A stretch of 22,692 bases of DNA from Bacteroidales bacterium. GTDB taxonomy: Bacteria; Bacteroidota; Bacteroidia; Bacteroidales; ML635J-15. The notes beneath the pieces are model-generated. The model did no database searches, was not told the origin of the DNA, and saw only the letters and a list, made by a program, of their open reading frames with translations. The position numbers and the translations under genes were made by a program. Location: contig JAQVPT010000016.1 of assembly GCA_028701945.1 (NCBI GenBank), forward strand, positions 1 through 22,692, written 5' to 3'. Shown here one piece after another: positions 1-8,454 of the stretch (positions are counted from its first letter, which is position 1; each line of letters opens with the position of its first letter).

Positions 1-2
1 GA

Positions 3-153
3 TCTTTGATTTTTACTGCCCGCAATCCAATCTTCGAGTTATGCTGCACACATCCTGGTCTTCGAGTTATACTGCACACAACCTGGTCTTCGAGTTATAC
101 TGCACACAACCTGGTCTTCGAGTTATACTGCACACAATCTGGTCTTCGAGTTA
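3..153. repeat. 28-bp tandem repeat array upstream of polA
   Basis: Four consecutive 28-bp units start at 31, 59, 87 and 115, each beginning TCTTCGAGTTAT and ending CTGCACACAACCTGG or a close variant. Units 59-86 and 87-114 are identical; 31-58 and 115-142 differ at one or two positions. A diverged unit (about 19 of 28 matches) lies at 3-30 and a truncated unit (TCTTCGAGTTA) at 143-153, which becomes one arm of a hairpin. There are no spacers between units, so this is not CRISPR. The array may extend further upstream only in decayed form. Short frames running through it simply translate the repeat and are not credible genes. Function unknown. Confidence 0.93.
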
Positions 154-164
154 CTCGAAGACCA
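140..164. repeat. Perfect 11-bp hairpin closing the tandem array
   Basis: TGGTCTTCGAG (140-150) and CTCGAAGACCA (154-164) are exact reverse complements around a TTA loop. The left arm is the beginning of the fifth 28-bp unit; the right arm is its inverted copy. No T-run follows on the plus strand, so it is not a canonical intrinsic terminator. It lies about 35 bp upstream of the candidate polA -7 element. Confidence 0.9.
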
Positions 165-200
165 TTAAGTGTGTGTATAGACATTTATTAAAAAAAATCT

Positions 201-208
201 TAACTTTG
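201..208 (+). promoter_or_regulatory. Candidate polA -7 promoter element
   Basis: TAACTTTG matches the Bacteroidetes primary sigma -7 consensus TAnnTTTG exactly. It lies 16 bp before the polA ATG, implying a leader of about 10 nt. No clear TTG-type -33 element is seen at the usual distance. Confidence 0.55.
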
Positions 209-224
209 GGCAAAACTTTATTTC

Positions 225-3035
225 ATGAAAAACAAAATATTCTTTCTTGATGCTTATGCACTTATATTTCGTTCGTATTATGCATTTATAAAAAATCCGC
301 GAATTAATTCTAAAGGGCTTAACACCTCTGCAATATTTGGGTTTGTCAATACTCTTGAGGAGATATTAAAAAAGGAAAACCCCAGTCATATCGGAGTTGG
401 GTTTGATCCTCCAGGTCCAAATTTTCGACACGAAATGTACAAAGAATATAAGGCAAATCGACAGGCTACACCTGAAGATATTAAACTTTCTATACCATAC
501 ATAAAAGAAATATTGCAAGCATATAAAATTCCTATCATCGAAGTTGCTGGATTTGAAGCAGATGACGTTATAGGAACACTTGCAAAAATGTTTGGCTGTG
601 AAGAATCAACTGTTTACATGATGACCCCAGATAAAGATTATGCTCAATTGGTTGATGAGAACGTTTTTATGTATAAACCTTCTCGCTCTGGAAATGGTCC
701 AGAAATCCTTGGAATTGATGAAGTCAATAAAAAATTTGGGATTGATCACCCGACAAAAGTAATTGATATTCTTGCACTTTGGGGAGATACTTCCGATAAC
801 GTACCAGGCGTGCCAGGTATTGGTGAAAAAACAGCGGCTAAATTAATTTCTAAATTCGGAACGATTGACAATATTTATAAAAATATTACAAAACTTGTAG
901 GTAAACAAAAAGAAAATATTGTAAACAATAAAGAGCAGTTGTATTTGTCGCGAGACTTAGTTACAATAGATGTTAAGGTGCCAATCGAAATTGAGCTTAA
1001 AGATCTTGAGCGTGAACAACCTGATTACGATAAACTTAATACAATTTTCGATGAGTTAGAGTTCAATACTCTTAAAGCAAGAGTGATTGGAGGTTCTCTC
1101 GACACTGAAAATAATCAAGAAACGGTGAAATCTATAAAGAGATCAGAAGACAAATCGCAATTACAATTCGATCTTTTTGGAGACACAGAAAGTGCTGTGG
1201 TTGAGGCAGTTCATCAAACTTTTAATTCTGATAATTCAGATGTAAACTATAAACTTATAGAAACAGCATTTGAGATTGAAAAGCTTGTCGAAGAGTTAAA
1301 ACAGCAACACGAAATATGTTTTGATACCGAAACTACCAGTCTTGATACAATGAATGCCGAAATTATTGGTGTTGCAATTTCGTTTAAAGAAAAAGAAGCG
1401 TTTTATGTGATGATGCCCGATAGTTTTGATCAAACGAAGGCTGTTTTAGAAATGTTTAATCCGATTTTTAACGATAGCGAGAAACTTATTATCGGACAAA
1501 ATTTAAAATATGATATTTCTGTTTTGACTAATTACGAAATACATATTAATTGTAAGATGTTTGATACTATGATTGCTCATTATCTTATTGAGCCGGAGCA
1601 AAAGCACAATCTCGATTTCTTGGCGAGCAAATATCTTAATTACAAAATGCAGTCGATAGAAACTCTTATTGGAGCAAAAGGTAAAGATCAGAAAAATATG
1701 CGAGATATAGCGGTTAATCTTGTATCCGATTATGCTTGTGAAGATGCTGATATTACTTTGAGACTTAAAAATATTTTTAGCGATGCTCTTAAAGAAAATA
1801 AACTTGACGATTTGTTTTATAATATCGAAATGCCTCTTGTACAAGTGCTTAATGCAATGGAAAAAGCGGGCGTAAAAATAGATTCTAAAACAATACGTGC
1901 TTATTCCGAAGAATTAAAAATAGAGCTTTCGCAGATAGAAAAGAAAATTTTTGAATATGCTGGCGAAGAGTTTAATATTGCCTCACCAAAGCAGTTGGGA
2001 ATTGTTTTATTTGAGAAATTAGTAGTTACATCTAAACCTAAAAAAACTAAAACTAAGCAATATAGTACAGGCGAAGAAGAGCTTGTAAAACTCATCGATA
2101 AACATCCTATTATTAAAGAAATATTAGAGTTTAGATCTGTAAATAAGCTCATAAATACTTATGTGGATGTTTTGCCCGATCTGGTTAATGAAAAAACAGG
2201 AAGATTGCACACAAGTTTTAATCAAACCGTTACTGCTACGGGACGTTTAAGCTCAAATAATCCAAATCTTCAAAATATTCCTATCAGAGATGAGCGAGGA
2301 CGAAAAATCCGAGAGTCTTTTGTTGCAAGTGATGATAATCATATTTTCTTTTCGGCAGATTATTCGCAGATAGAACTTAGAATAATGGCACATTTGAGTC
2401 AAGATAAAAACATGTTAGAGGCATTTAATAAATTTAGTCTCGATATACATACTGCAACTGCTGCTAAAATATTTAATGTTGATGAAAATGATGTTGAACG
2501 TGAAATGCGGGCAAAAGCAAAAACGGCAAACTTTGGAATAATTTATGGCATTTCGGCATTTGGTTTGAGCCAAAGACTTAATATTGCGAGAACTGAGGCC
2601 AAAGAATTGATAGACAACTATTTTGAAACTTTTCCTGGTGTCAAAACTTTTATGGATAGATGTATTAAAGAAGCTAGAGAAAAAGAATATGTTGAAACAA
2701 TTTTTGGCAGAAGAAGATATTTGCCCGATATTAATAGTCGTAATGCAATTGTACGAGGATTTGCAGAACGGAATGCTATAAATGCTCCAATTCAAGGCTC
2801 GGCAGCAGATATAATTAAGTTGGCGATGGTTAATGTTTATCATCGATTTGAAAAAGAAAATCTCAAATCAAAAATGATCTTGCAAGTGCATGACGAACTT
2901 AATTTTGACGTTTTAAAGGAAGAATTAGAGCAAGTCGAAAAACTTGTTTCAGAAGAAATGACAAAAGTGGTTTCTTTAAGTGTTCCACTCGAAATTGAAA
3001 GCGGAGCTGGAATAAATTGGCTTGTGGCTCATTGA
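225..3035 (+). CDS. polA: DNA polymerase I
   Basis: 936 aa, full length for the family. It fills gaps and removes RNA primers in replication and repair. The N-terminal 5'-nuclease domain (about 1-285) has FLDAYALIFR, the acidic EADDVIGTL (111-119), TPDKDYAQLV and GDTSDNVPGVPGIGEKTA. The 3'-5' exonuclease domain (about 340-530) keeps DTE (D367, E369), NLKYD (D430) and YxxxD (Y503, D507), so proofreading should be active. The polymerase domain carries TGRLSSNNPNLQNIP, motif A ADYSQIELR (D712), motif B RAKAKTANFGIIYG (762-775) and motif C QVHDE (H889-E891). The linker contains QFDLF (314-318), resembling a sliding-clamp binding motif. The ATG at 225 fits the family N-terminus. It is monocistronic, flanked by hairpin-bearing gaps. 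Confidence 0.99.
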   Translation: MKNKIFFLDAYALIFRSYYAFIKNPRINSKGLNTSAIFGFVNTLEEILKKENPSHIGVGFDPPGPNFRHEMYKEYKANRQATPEDIKLSIPYIKEILQAYKIPIIEVAGFEADDVIGTLAKMFGCEESTVYMMTPDKDYAQLVDENVFMYKPSRSGNGPEILGIDEVNKKFGIDHPTKVIDILALWGDTSDNVPGVPGIGEKTAAKLISKFGTIDNIYKNITKLVGKQKENIVNNKEQLYLSRDLVTIDVKVPIEIELKDLEREQPDYDKLNTIFDELEFNTLKARVIGGSLDTENNQETVKSIKRSEDKSQLQFDLFGDTESAVVEAVHQTFNSDNSDVNYKLIETAFEIEKLVEELKQQHEICFDTETTSLDTMNAEIIGVAISFKEKEAFYVMMPDSFDQTKAVLEMFNPIFNDSEKLIIGQNLKYDISVLTNYEIHINCKMFDTMIAHYLIEPEQKHNLDFLASKYLNYKMQSIETLIGAKGKDQKNMRDIAVNLVSDYACEDADITLRLKNIFSDALKENKLDDLFYNIEMPLVQVLNAMEKAGVKIDSKTIRAYSEELKIELSQIEKKIFEYAGEEFNIASPKQLGIVLFEKLVVTSKPKKTKTKQYSTGEEELVKLIDKHPIIKEILEFRSVNKLINTYVDVLPDLVNEKTGRLHTSFNQTVTATGRLSSNNPNLQNIPIRDERGRKIRESFVASDDNHIFFSADYSQIELRIMAHLSQDKNMLEAFNKFSLDIHTATAAKIFNVDENDVEREMRAKAKTANFGIIYGISAFGLSQRLNIARTEAKELIDNYFETFPGVKTFMDRCIKEAREKEYVETIFGRRRYLPDINSRNAIVRGFAERNAINAPIQGSAADIIKLAMVNVYHRFEKENLKSKMILQVHDELNFDVLKEELEQVEKLVSEEMTKVVSLSVPLEIESGAGINWLVAH

Positions 3036-3045
3036 TCCTCTCTTA

Positions 3046-3080
3046 TCTTTGAGTTGATTTATCTTCAGTTGCTCGAAGAT
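3046..3080. repeat. Second copy of the polA-flanking hairpin/repeat
   Basis: TCTTCAGTTGCTCGAAGA (3062-3079) matches the upstream hairpin core TCTTCGAGTTACTCGAAGA (143-161) with one deletion and one substitution. Just before it, TCTTTGAGTTG (3046-3056) matches the first 11 bases of the 28-bp unit at 9 of 11 positions. The hairpin is weaker here (6-bp outer stem ATCTTC/GAAGAT). There is no T-run, so it is not an obvious terminator. The rest of the 3036-3277 gap shows no gene and no convincing consensus promoter. Confidence 0.7.
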
Positions 3081-3277
3081 ATAATAACAAGAATTTTGCT
3101 AATATATGGTCATAGTATGATTCATAATACTTTTATTTTAAAACAAGAAATAGGTTTATCATAAAAACAACAACATTTTGGTGTTTATGTACGTATAAGT
3201 TTTTAGTATTTGTTTAATCAGCCCATAGTTATAGTATAAGAAGTTCTGTTTATAAGGAATTGAGTTTATTTCAATAC

Positions 3278-5596
3278 ATGGAAATTAATTATCTGCAAAT
3301 ATTTATTCTAATCGCTCAAGCTATTCTTGTTGGAGTATTAATCTTATTCTTGTTTAATTTACGAAAGAAATGGGGTAATGGTTTACTATTTGCCGCAATA
3401 GGATTATTTCAGTTCATACAGGTTTTTTTGTCGAGTACTTTGTATTTCCAAATTTCGGAAAATATATTTATTACCCATGGTTCTGCAATATTTTTTATGG
3501 TGAGCATTTTTACTGTATTGATAATCTACATTAAAGATGACGCATTAGAAACTCGTAAAATAATATATGCATTATTAATCACAAATATTGTAATGACAGT
3601 ACTTTTGCTGTCATTAAGGCTTAATTTCACTGCTTCACCTGCTTACAATCCGTTAGAAGTTAATGTAGAATTGTTTAATAATAGTGCTTTGCTGTTAATT
3701 GTAGGTACGCTTACAATGGGAATAGATGCTTTATTAATAATTTTGTTCTACGAATTTATTTCCAGATATATATCGCCCTTGTTGTTCCGGATTATGATAA
3801 CAATGGTAGTAGTTGTTAGTATTGATACTGTTATATTTAGCACTATTTCATTTGTAAAATATGAGCAAATGGAGAGTATTCTTGTTTCAGGACTAATTTC
3901 TAAAATATCTGTTGCAGTTATTTACAGCGTTTTGTTTACTATATATCTAAAGAATTTTGAAAAGGTCAAAGTAAATTGCTCTGCAAGTACCCTTAAAGAT
4001 GTTTTTTATACATTGACGTACAAACAAAAGTTTGAAAAGATTGAGAAAGAAAAACATGAAGCTGAAACTGCAAGTGCAATTAGCGAGTCTAGATATAAAA
4101 CGCTTACGAACTTTTTCCCTGTTGGTGTTTTTGTTACAGATGTAAAGGGAGATACAATTTTTGTTAATCCAAAATGGTGTGAAATTACAGGACTTACACC
4201 TGAAAGTGCAATGGGTAAAGGCTGGCATAAAGCTTTACACCCTGACGATAAAAAATATTTATTGGTTAATTGGAAAAAAGCCTCAAGTAAGCAGCATGCA
4301 AATTACGAAGAATATAGATTTATGACGGATGACGGAAAAGTAACTTGGGTACTAGGACAGGCGGTACCCGAAATTGGTCATGATGGAAAGATTGTAGGTT
4401 ATGTTGGCACAATTACTGATATTACTGAATTAAAAGGCTTTGAACTTAAACTTGAGGAGCTTAAATATAAAGCTGAAGAAAGTGATAAATTGAAATCTGC
4501 TTTTCTTGCGAATATGAGCCATGAAATCAGAACCCCGATGAATGGAATACTTGGATTTACGGAATTATTAAGGGACACTACAATAACTCCTGATGAACAG
4601 AAAGAATATTTGAAGATTATCGAAATCAGCGGAAACAGAATGATGGAAATCATTAATAATATTGTAGATATCTCGAAAATTGAATCTGGTTTGGCAGAGT
4701 TAAAATATGAAAAAGTAAATATTAGTACAATATGTGGCGATTTATATGACTTTTTTGAGGCCGAAGCTAAATTAAAAGGATTAAAATTATCGCTTAATAG
4801 TCCTTCGTTCAAATTTGAACCAAATATATTTATTGATAGAAATAAAACCATCAGCGTTTTGACAAATTTAATCAAAAATGCTATCAAATATACTAACGAT
4901 GGCGAAATAGAATTTGGATATTTTATAAATCGTAATCCGACACAACACTTATTCGAATTCTATGTTCGCGACACAGGAATTGGTATTTCTGAAGATAGGC
5001 AAGAAGCCGTTTTTGAACGATTTATTCAAGCAGACATTAACGATAAGGCAGCAAAACAAGGTGCTGGATTAGGATTAGCTATTGCAAAAGCTTATGTTGA
5101 GTTAATGAATGGGAAAATTTCCCTTTCTAGTAAAGTCGGAGTTGGGAGCGAATTTAAGGTCGAAATTCCTTTTGTAAGCATGTCACATTTTGTTGGCAAT
5201 CAAGTTTTATCTTTTAAAGAGGAGGATCTAAAAAAGAACCTTAAAGTTTTAATTGCCGAAGACGATCTAAATTCTTTTCTAATATATTCGGTTTGTGCAA
5301 GAAATGCAAATTGGAGTATTTTTCACGTTGTTAATGGAATAGAAGCTGTCGAAACGGCTCGTAAAAATCCTGATATTGATTTAATTCTAATGGATATAAA
5401 AATGCCATTGATGAATGGATTAACAGCTGCAAAAAAAATTAGAGAGTTTTTACCTGATGTTATTATAATTGCCCAATCTGCATATACTCCCGACTACAAA
5501 GATGGCGATGAGAATATCCCATTTAATCAATATTTAATTAAACCTATCGACAAAAAAACATTTATCATGGCTATTAGTGAGTTTTTTAATGATTAG
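3278..5596 (+). CDS. Hybrid sensor histidine kinase (7TM-PAS-HisKA-HATPase-REC)
   Basis: 772 aa. About seven hydrophobic helices fill residues 5-228, with only short loops outside. A PAS domain follows (about 272-390, with FVTDVKGDTIFVNPKW and the terminal GYVGTITDITELK). The HisKA domain has LANMSHEIRTPMNG with phosphoacceptor H415. The HATPase domain shows the N box NLIKNAIKYT (N534), DTGIGIS (565-571) and GAGLGLAIAKAYVELMNG. The C-terminal receiver has acidic EDD, phosphoacceptor D706 (LILMDIKMPLMNG), serine in the switch position (AQSAY) and conserved lysine K755. All catalytic residues are present. No output domain or adjacent response regulator is seen, so phosphotransfer probably goes to a distant partner. 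ATG 3278 is preferred; an in-frame TTG at 3260 would add six residues but has the purine-rich AAGGAA directly abutting it. The helices resemble the VUT/YhhQ transporter family by eye. Signal sensed unknown. Confidence 0.95.
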   Translation: MEINYLQIFILIAQAILVGVLILFLFNLRKKWGNGLLFAAIGLFQFIQVFLSSTLYFQISENIFITHGSAIFFMVSIFTVLIIYIKDDALETRKIIYALLITNIVMTVLLLSLRLNFTASPAYNPLEVNVELFNNSALLLIVGTLTMGIDALLIILFYEFISRYISPLLFRIMITMVVVVSIDTVIFSTISFVKYEQMESILVSGLISKISVAVIYSVLFTIYLKNFEKVKVNCSASTLKDVFYTLTYKQKFEKIEKEKHEAETASAISESRYKTLTNFFPVGVFVTDVKGDTIFVNPKWCEITGLTPESAMGKGWHKALHPDDKKYLLVNWKKASSKQHANYEEYRFMTDDGKVTWVLGQAVPEIGHDGKIVGYVGTITDITELKGFELKLEELKYKAEESDKLKSAFLANMSHEIRTPMNGILGFTELLRDTTITPDEQKEYLKIIEISGNRMMEIINNIVDISKIESGLAELKYEKVNISTICGDLYDFFEAEAKLKGLKLSLNSPSFKFEPNIFIDRNKTISVLTNLIKNAIKYTNDGEIEFGYFINRNPTQHLFEFYVRDTGIGISEDRQEAVFERFIQADINDKAAKQGAGLGLAIAKAYVELMNGKISLSSKVGVGSEFKVEIPFVSMSHFVGNQVLSFKEEDLKKNLKVLIAEDDLNSFLIYSVCARNANWSIFHVVNGIEAVETARKNPDIDLILMDIKMPLMNGLTAAKKIREFLPDVIIIAQSAYTPDYKDGDENIPFNQYLIKPIDKKTFIMAISEFFND

Positions 5597-5718
5597 CATA
5601 TATTAAATTATTCTATAGGAAAATCGTTTCCGCAAGTGAGGTAATTAGTATTCGGGAATCAATATTTTTTTACAAAAATAATCATCACATCATAAACCAA
5701 CTAACCAATCAATTCAGT

Positions 5719-8394
5719 TTATTTTTCAAAGAAACTTAACTTTCTAATAAACGGATTATAACCCATTGTTTTAAGATTTTCAACAGCCACTAGTGCGTCT
5801 CTGTATGTGTCAAACTCACCGACATAATATCTGTACCATCCTTCTGAAACGTGCATTTTTACGCCAACAAGGTCGGCAAAGAAATCAACAGGTTTTTCAT
5901 TTTTTAGAGCAAAAATTTGCACTGTGTATTTTTTATCTTTTGAGCTTAGATTACTATTTACAACGATAGGGTTACCATTTTCATCAAACCTATTGGTGGT
6001 ATTTTGTGCCATCAAGTCAATGTCAAAAGATTTAATCTCTAATAAGCTTACTGTACCCTGTGCAATTACAGAAAATGCGGCTCTACGATTGTATTGTCTT
6101 CCGGCTGGATTGTCTGTACCATCAATGTTTGTGTTACTTGCTATTGGTTCGTCTTCTCCGTATTTAGAGGCAACAATATTCTCAGGATTATTTCCTAGTT
6201 TAACAAGATAATCTTTTACAGATTTAGATCTACGATATGATAATAAATAGTTATACTCATTTGTTCCTAACCAGTCGGTATGTCCAGCAATCTCAATTTG
6301 AGCATTTGGGTTATCGTTCATGTAATCTGCAAGTTTATTTAGATTGTCATTATATATCGATTTTATATCATGTTTATCAAAGTCGAATAAAATATTCTCA
6401 ACAACCACCTTTCCTTCTGGTCCTGTTTGGACGTCAGAAGTTGGCAACTTATTATCAGCAAGCAATTGTGAGCGTTCTCTCATGTCTAACCCATAAACAT
6501 CTTGATATCCTTCGGGGTAAGATCCATTTAAGAATATGTCATCTTTTGCGATTTCAGATTTAGTGAGATATTCGATAATTGCGTCAGCTCTTTTTGCGTC
6601 AATAACAGGGTCGGCACCAATAATTGGAAGATTGATGTTTATTATCATATGTCCGGCATCTAAATTCCACTCATCTGCTTTTATTTTCACTTTATTTAAT
6701 ATGCCAACTGCCTCGTCGTCTAAGTTTGTATCGTTTTCGTCAAAGTAAACTATGTCGTGCATAAGATAAGCCTGCAGCAATACGGGGTCTAGTTCTATCG
6801 GGATAAATTCCGATGCGAAAACTTTGACATCTTCTTTGCTAGGGGTGTATTCAATAGCATGAATTAAGTGTCCTTTAGCTTCGTAGGAAATTTCATAATT
6901 AATATTGGGAAGAAGAACAAGAAGATATTTTCCGTCAGATTTGTTAGGTCTGTATATTCCAACATATTCTTCGGTTTTTATATCTCTTACCGAAATGATA
7001 AGGCCATCAGGAATATTGTTGTTTATATCGGAAACTATTCCGTCGTAAACAATTAGATTATTGTCATAAATACCTGATTGTAGTACTTCGTATAAGTCGA
7101 GATCTCCATAACCATCGTCCTTAACTGTTGCGATATACCCTCTTCGACCATCCATATTCATTACATATGAAACATCATCGTCTGGCGTATTAATCGGATA
7201 TCCCAAATTGATAGGTTCTGAAAAAGTTCCATTTTTATTCATCAGTGTATAAAAAACATCATATCCGCCCATGGTAGAATGACCTTTTGAGCTAAAAAAT
7301 AAGGTTACTCCATCGGGATGAACAAAAGGTGATTCTTCGTCGTATGGCGAATTTACCTCGGCAGGTAGTAATTGAGGTTCGCTCCATTTATTATCTGGAA
7401 GTTTACGCATTACATATATGTCAGAACCACCTAAACCACCTTTACGGTCGCTGGTAAAGAAAATAGAATTGCCATCAGGAGTAATAGTAGCATGGGTTTC
7501 GCGATATTTTGAGTTTACATCTTTACGCAAGAATTGGGGTTCAGTCCAACTATATCCATCTTCCGACTCGGTAACATATATATTCCCTTTATTGCTCATG
7601 CCTGAACGGAAAAAGAACATTTGATTTCCACTAATCGAAAGCCCGATAGCTGCTTCGTTGTTAATTTCAGTATTAACTGGCTCACCAAGTCTGGTTGGCT
7701 TACCCCAAACATAATTACTGTTTTTGGAGATAAAAACATCCTCATCCTGATTTTCTAGTGCTTGACCTTCGCGTGGTCTTTTAGAAGTAAATATGAGCAT
7801 GTTTTCATTAAGATCAATTATTGGAGAGTGGTCGGCATATTCAGAATTAACTAATGACCCCATGTTGCGTAATTGAGCATCAACAGGATTTTCATAATAA
7901 TAAATTGCATTGTTTGTAACTTCTTCTTCCCAGTCAATAAGGTCAAGAAGGGCTTTGTCTTCAGATTTTGAAGGATTGAGTTTGTTTTTTAAGTCATTAA
8001 AAGCCTGAAGACTAAGTTCAAATTCGTAATTCATGCGGTAGGCTATCCCTAAATACAAATATGATTCAAGTGGAGCCGTCCTTTCTCGATGATTATCTGC
8101 TTTATAATCAGGATTACTATGCTCTACAGCCCTTTCAAGATAAGATTCGGCTTTAGTTTTATATAACCTAGTATTTAGATAACAGTAGCCTATCTTATAT
8201 GTAATATTAGGATTGTCTGGGTCTATTTCCTCTAATTTAAGGAGTATGTCTAAAGCAGCATCATAATTTCTTTCATACATATATGCTTCTGAATCATAAA
8301 AATAATTAACAAAGGTACGATCAGGTTTAATGTCCTGTGAAAAAATCAATTGTGTAATTACTAATCCGATAAATATTAGTAGAATTTTTTTCAT
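5719..8394 (-). CDS. TPR/PD40/OmpA/SPOR envelope protein (PorE-like layout)
   Basis: 891 aa, exported. A signal peptide (residues 1-20, ending IFSQ with no lipobox cysteine) is followed by TPR-like helices (about 30-150) and PD40/WD40-like beta-propeller repeats (about 180-440, recurring units such as ATITPDGNSIFFTSDRKGG and PFVHPDGVTLFFSSKG). Next come a carboxypeptidase-regulatory/CNA-B-like beta domain (about 445-515), a degenerate OmpA-like segment (about 545-640) and a canonical OmpA_C domain (663-778: ILFDFDKHDIK, AGHTD with D707, LLSYRRSKSV with R722). A C-terminal SPOR-like domain follows (822-885: YTVQIFALK, YRYYVGEFDTYRDA). The OmpA domain should bind peptidoglycan diaminopimelate and anchor the protein in the periplasm. 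The TPR-WD40-CRD-OmpA order is that of PorE of the type IX secretion system, but PorE is smaller and lipidated, so a T9SS role is only possible. It sits 60 bp downstream of dxs on the same strand. Confidence 0.93.
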   Translation of the reverse strand: MKKILLIFIGLVITQLIFSQDIKPDRTFVNYFYDSEAYMYERNYDAALDILLKLEEIDPDNPNITYKIGYCYLNTRLYKTKAESYLERAVEHSNPDYKADNHRERTAPLESYLYLGIAYRMNYEFELSLQAFNDLKNKLNPSKSEDKALLDLIDWEEEVTNNAIYYYENPVDAQLRNMGSLVNSEYADHSPIIDLNENMLIFTSKRPREGQALENQDEDVFISKNSNYVWGKPTRLGEPVNTEINNEAAIGLSISGNQMFFFRSGMSNKGNIYVTESEDGYSWTEPQFLRKDVNSKYRETHATITPDGNSIFFTSDRKGGLGGSDIYVMRKLPDNKWSEPQLLPAEVNSPYDEESPFVHPDGVTLFFSSKGHSTMGGYDVFYTLMNKNGTFSEPINLGYPINTPDDDVSYVMNMDGRRGYIATVKDDGYGDLDLYEVLQSGIYDNNLIVYDGIVSDINNNIPDGLIISVRDIKTEEYVGIYRPNKSDGKYLLVLLPNINYEISYEAKGHLIHAIEYTPSKEDVKVFASEFIPIELDPVLLQAYLMHDIVYFDENDTNLDDEAVGILNKVKIKADEWNLDAGHMIININLPIIGADPVIDAKRADAIIEYLTKSEIAKDDIFLNGSYPEGYQDVYGLDMRERSQLLADNKLPTSDVQTGPEGKVVVENILFDFDKHDIKSIYNDNLNKLADYMNDNPNAQIEIAGHTDWLGTNEYNYLLSYRRSKSVKDYLVKLGNNPENIVASKYGEDEPIASNTNIDGTDNPAGRQYNRRAAFSVIAQGTVSLLEIKSFDIDLMAQNTTNRFDENGNPIVVNSNLSSKDKKYTVQIFALKNEKPVDFFADLVGVKMHVSEGWYRYYVGEFDTYRDALVAVENLKTMGYNPFIRKLSFFEK

Positions 8395-8454
8395 TCTGCG
8401 ATGTTTTGGTTTTTATTAATCGTAAATATATAGTTTTTTATTAATACTTCGCTG

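Noticed and set aside
3..153. CRISPR array
   Set aside because: The 28-bp units abut directly with no unique spacers, and there are no cas genes.
6..250. Short peptides encoded across the tandem repeat
   Set aside because: They are open only because the repeat lacks stops; composition is low-complexity and one overlaps the start of polA.
3061..3080. Intrinsic terminator of polA
   Set aside because: The stem is weak (6 bp) and no T-run follows on either strand.
3260..3277. Upstream TTG start for the hybrid kinase
   Set aside because: ATG 3278 is six codons further and better; the purine-rich AAGGAA directly abuts the TTG with no usable spacing.
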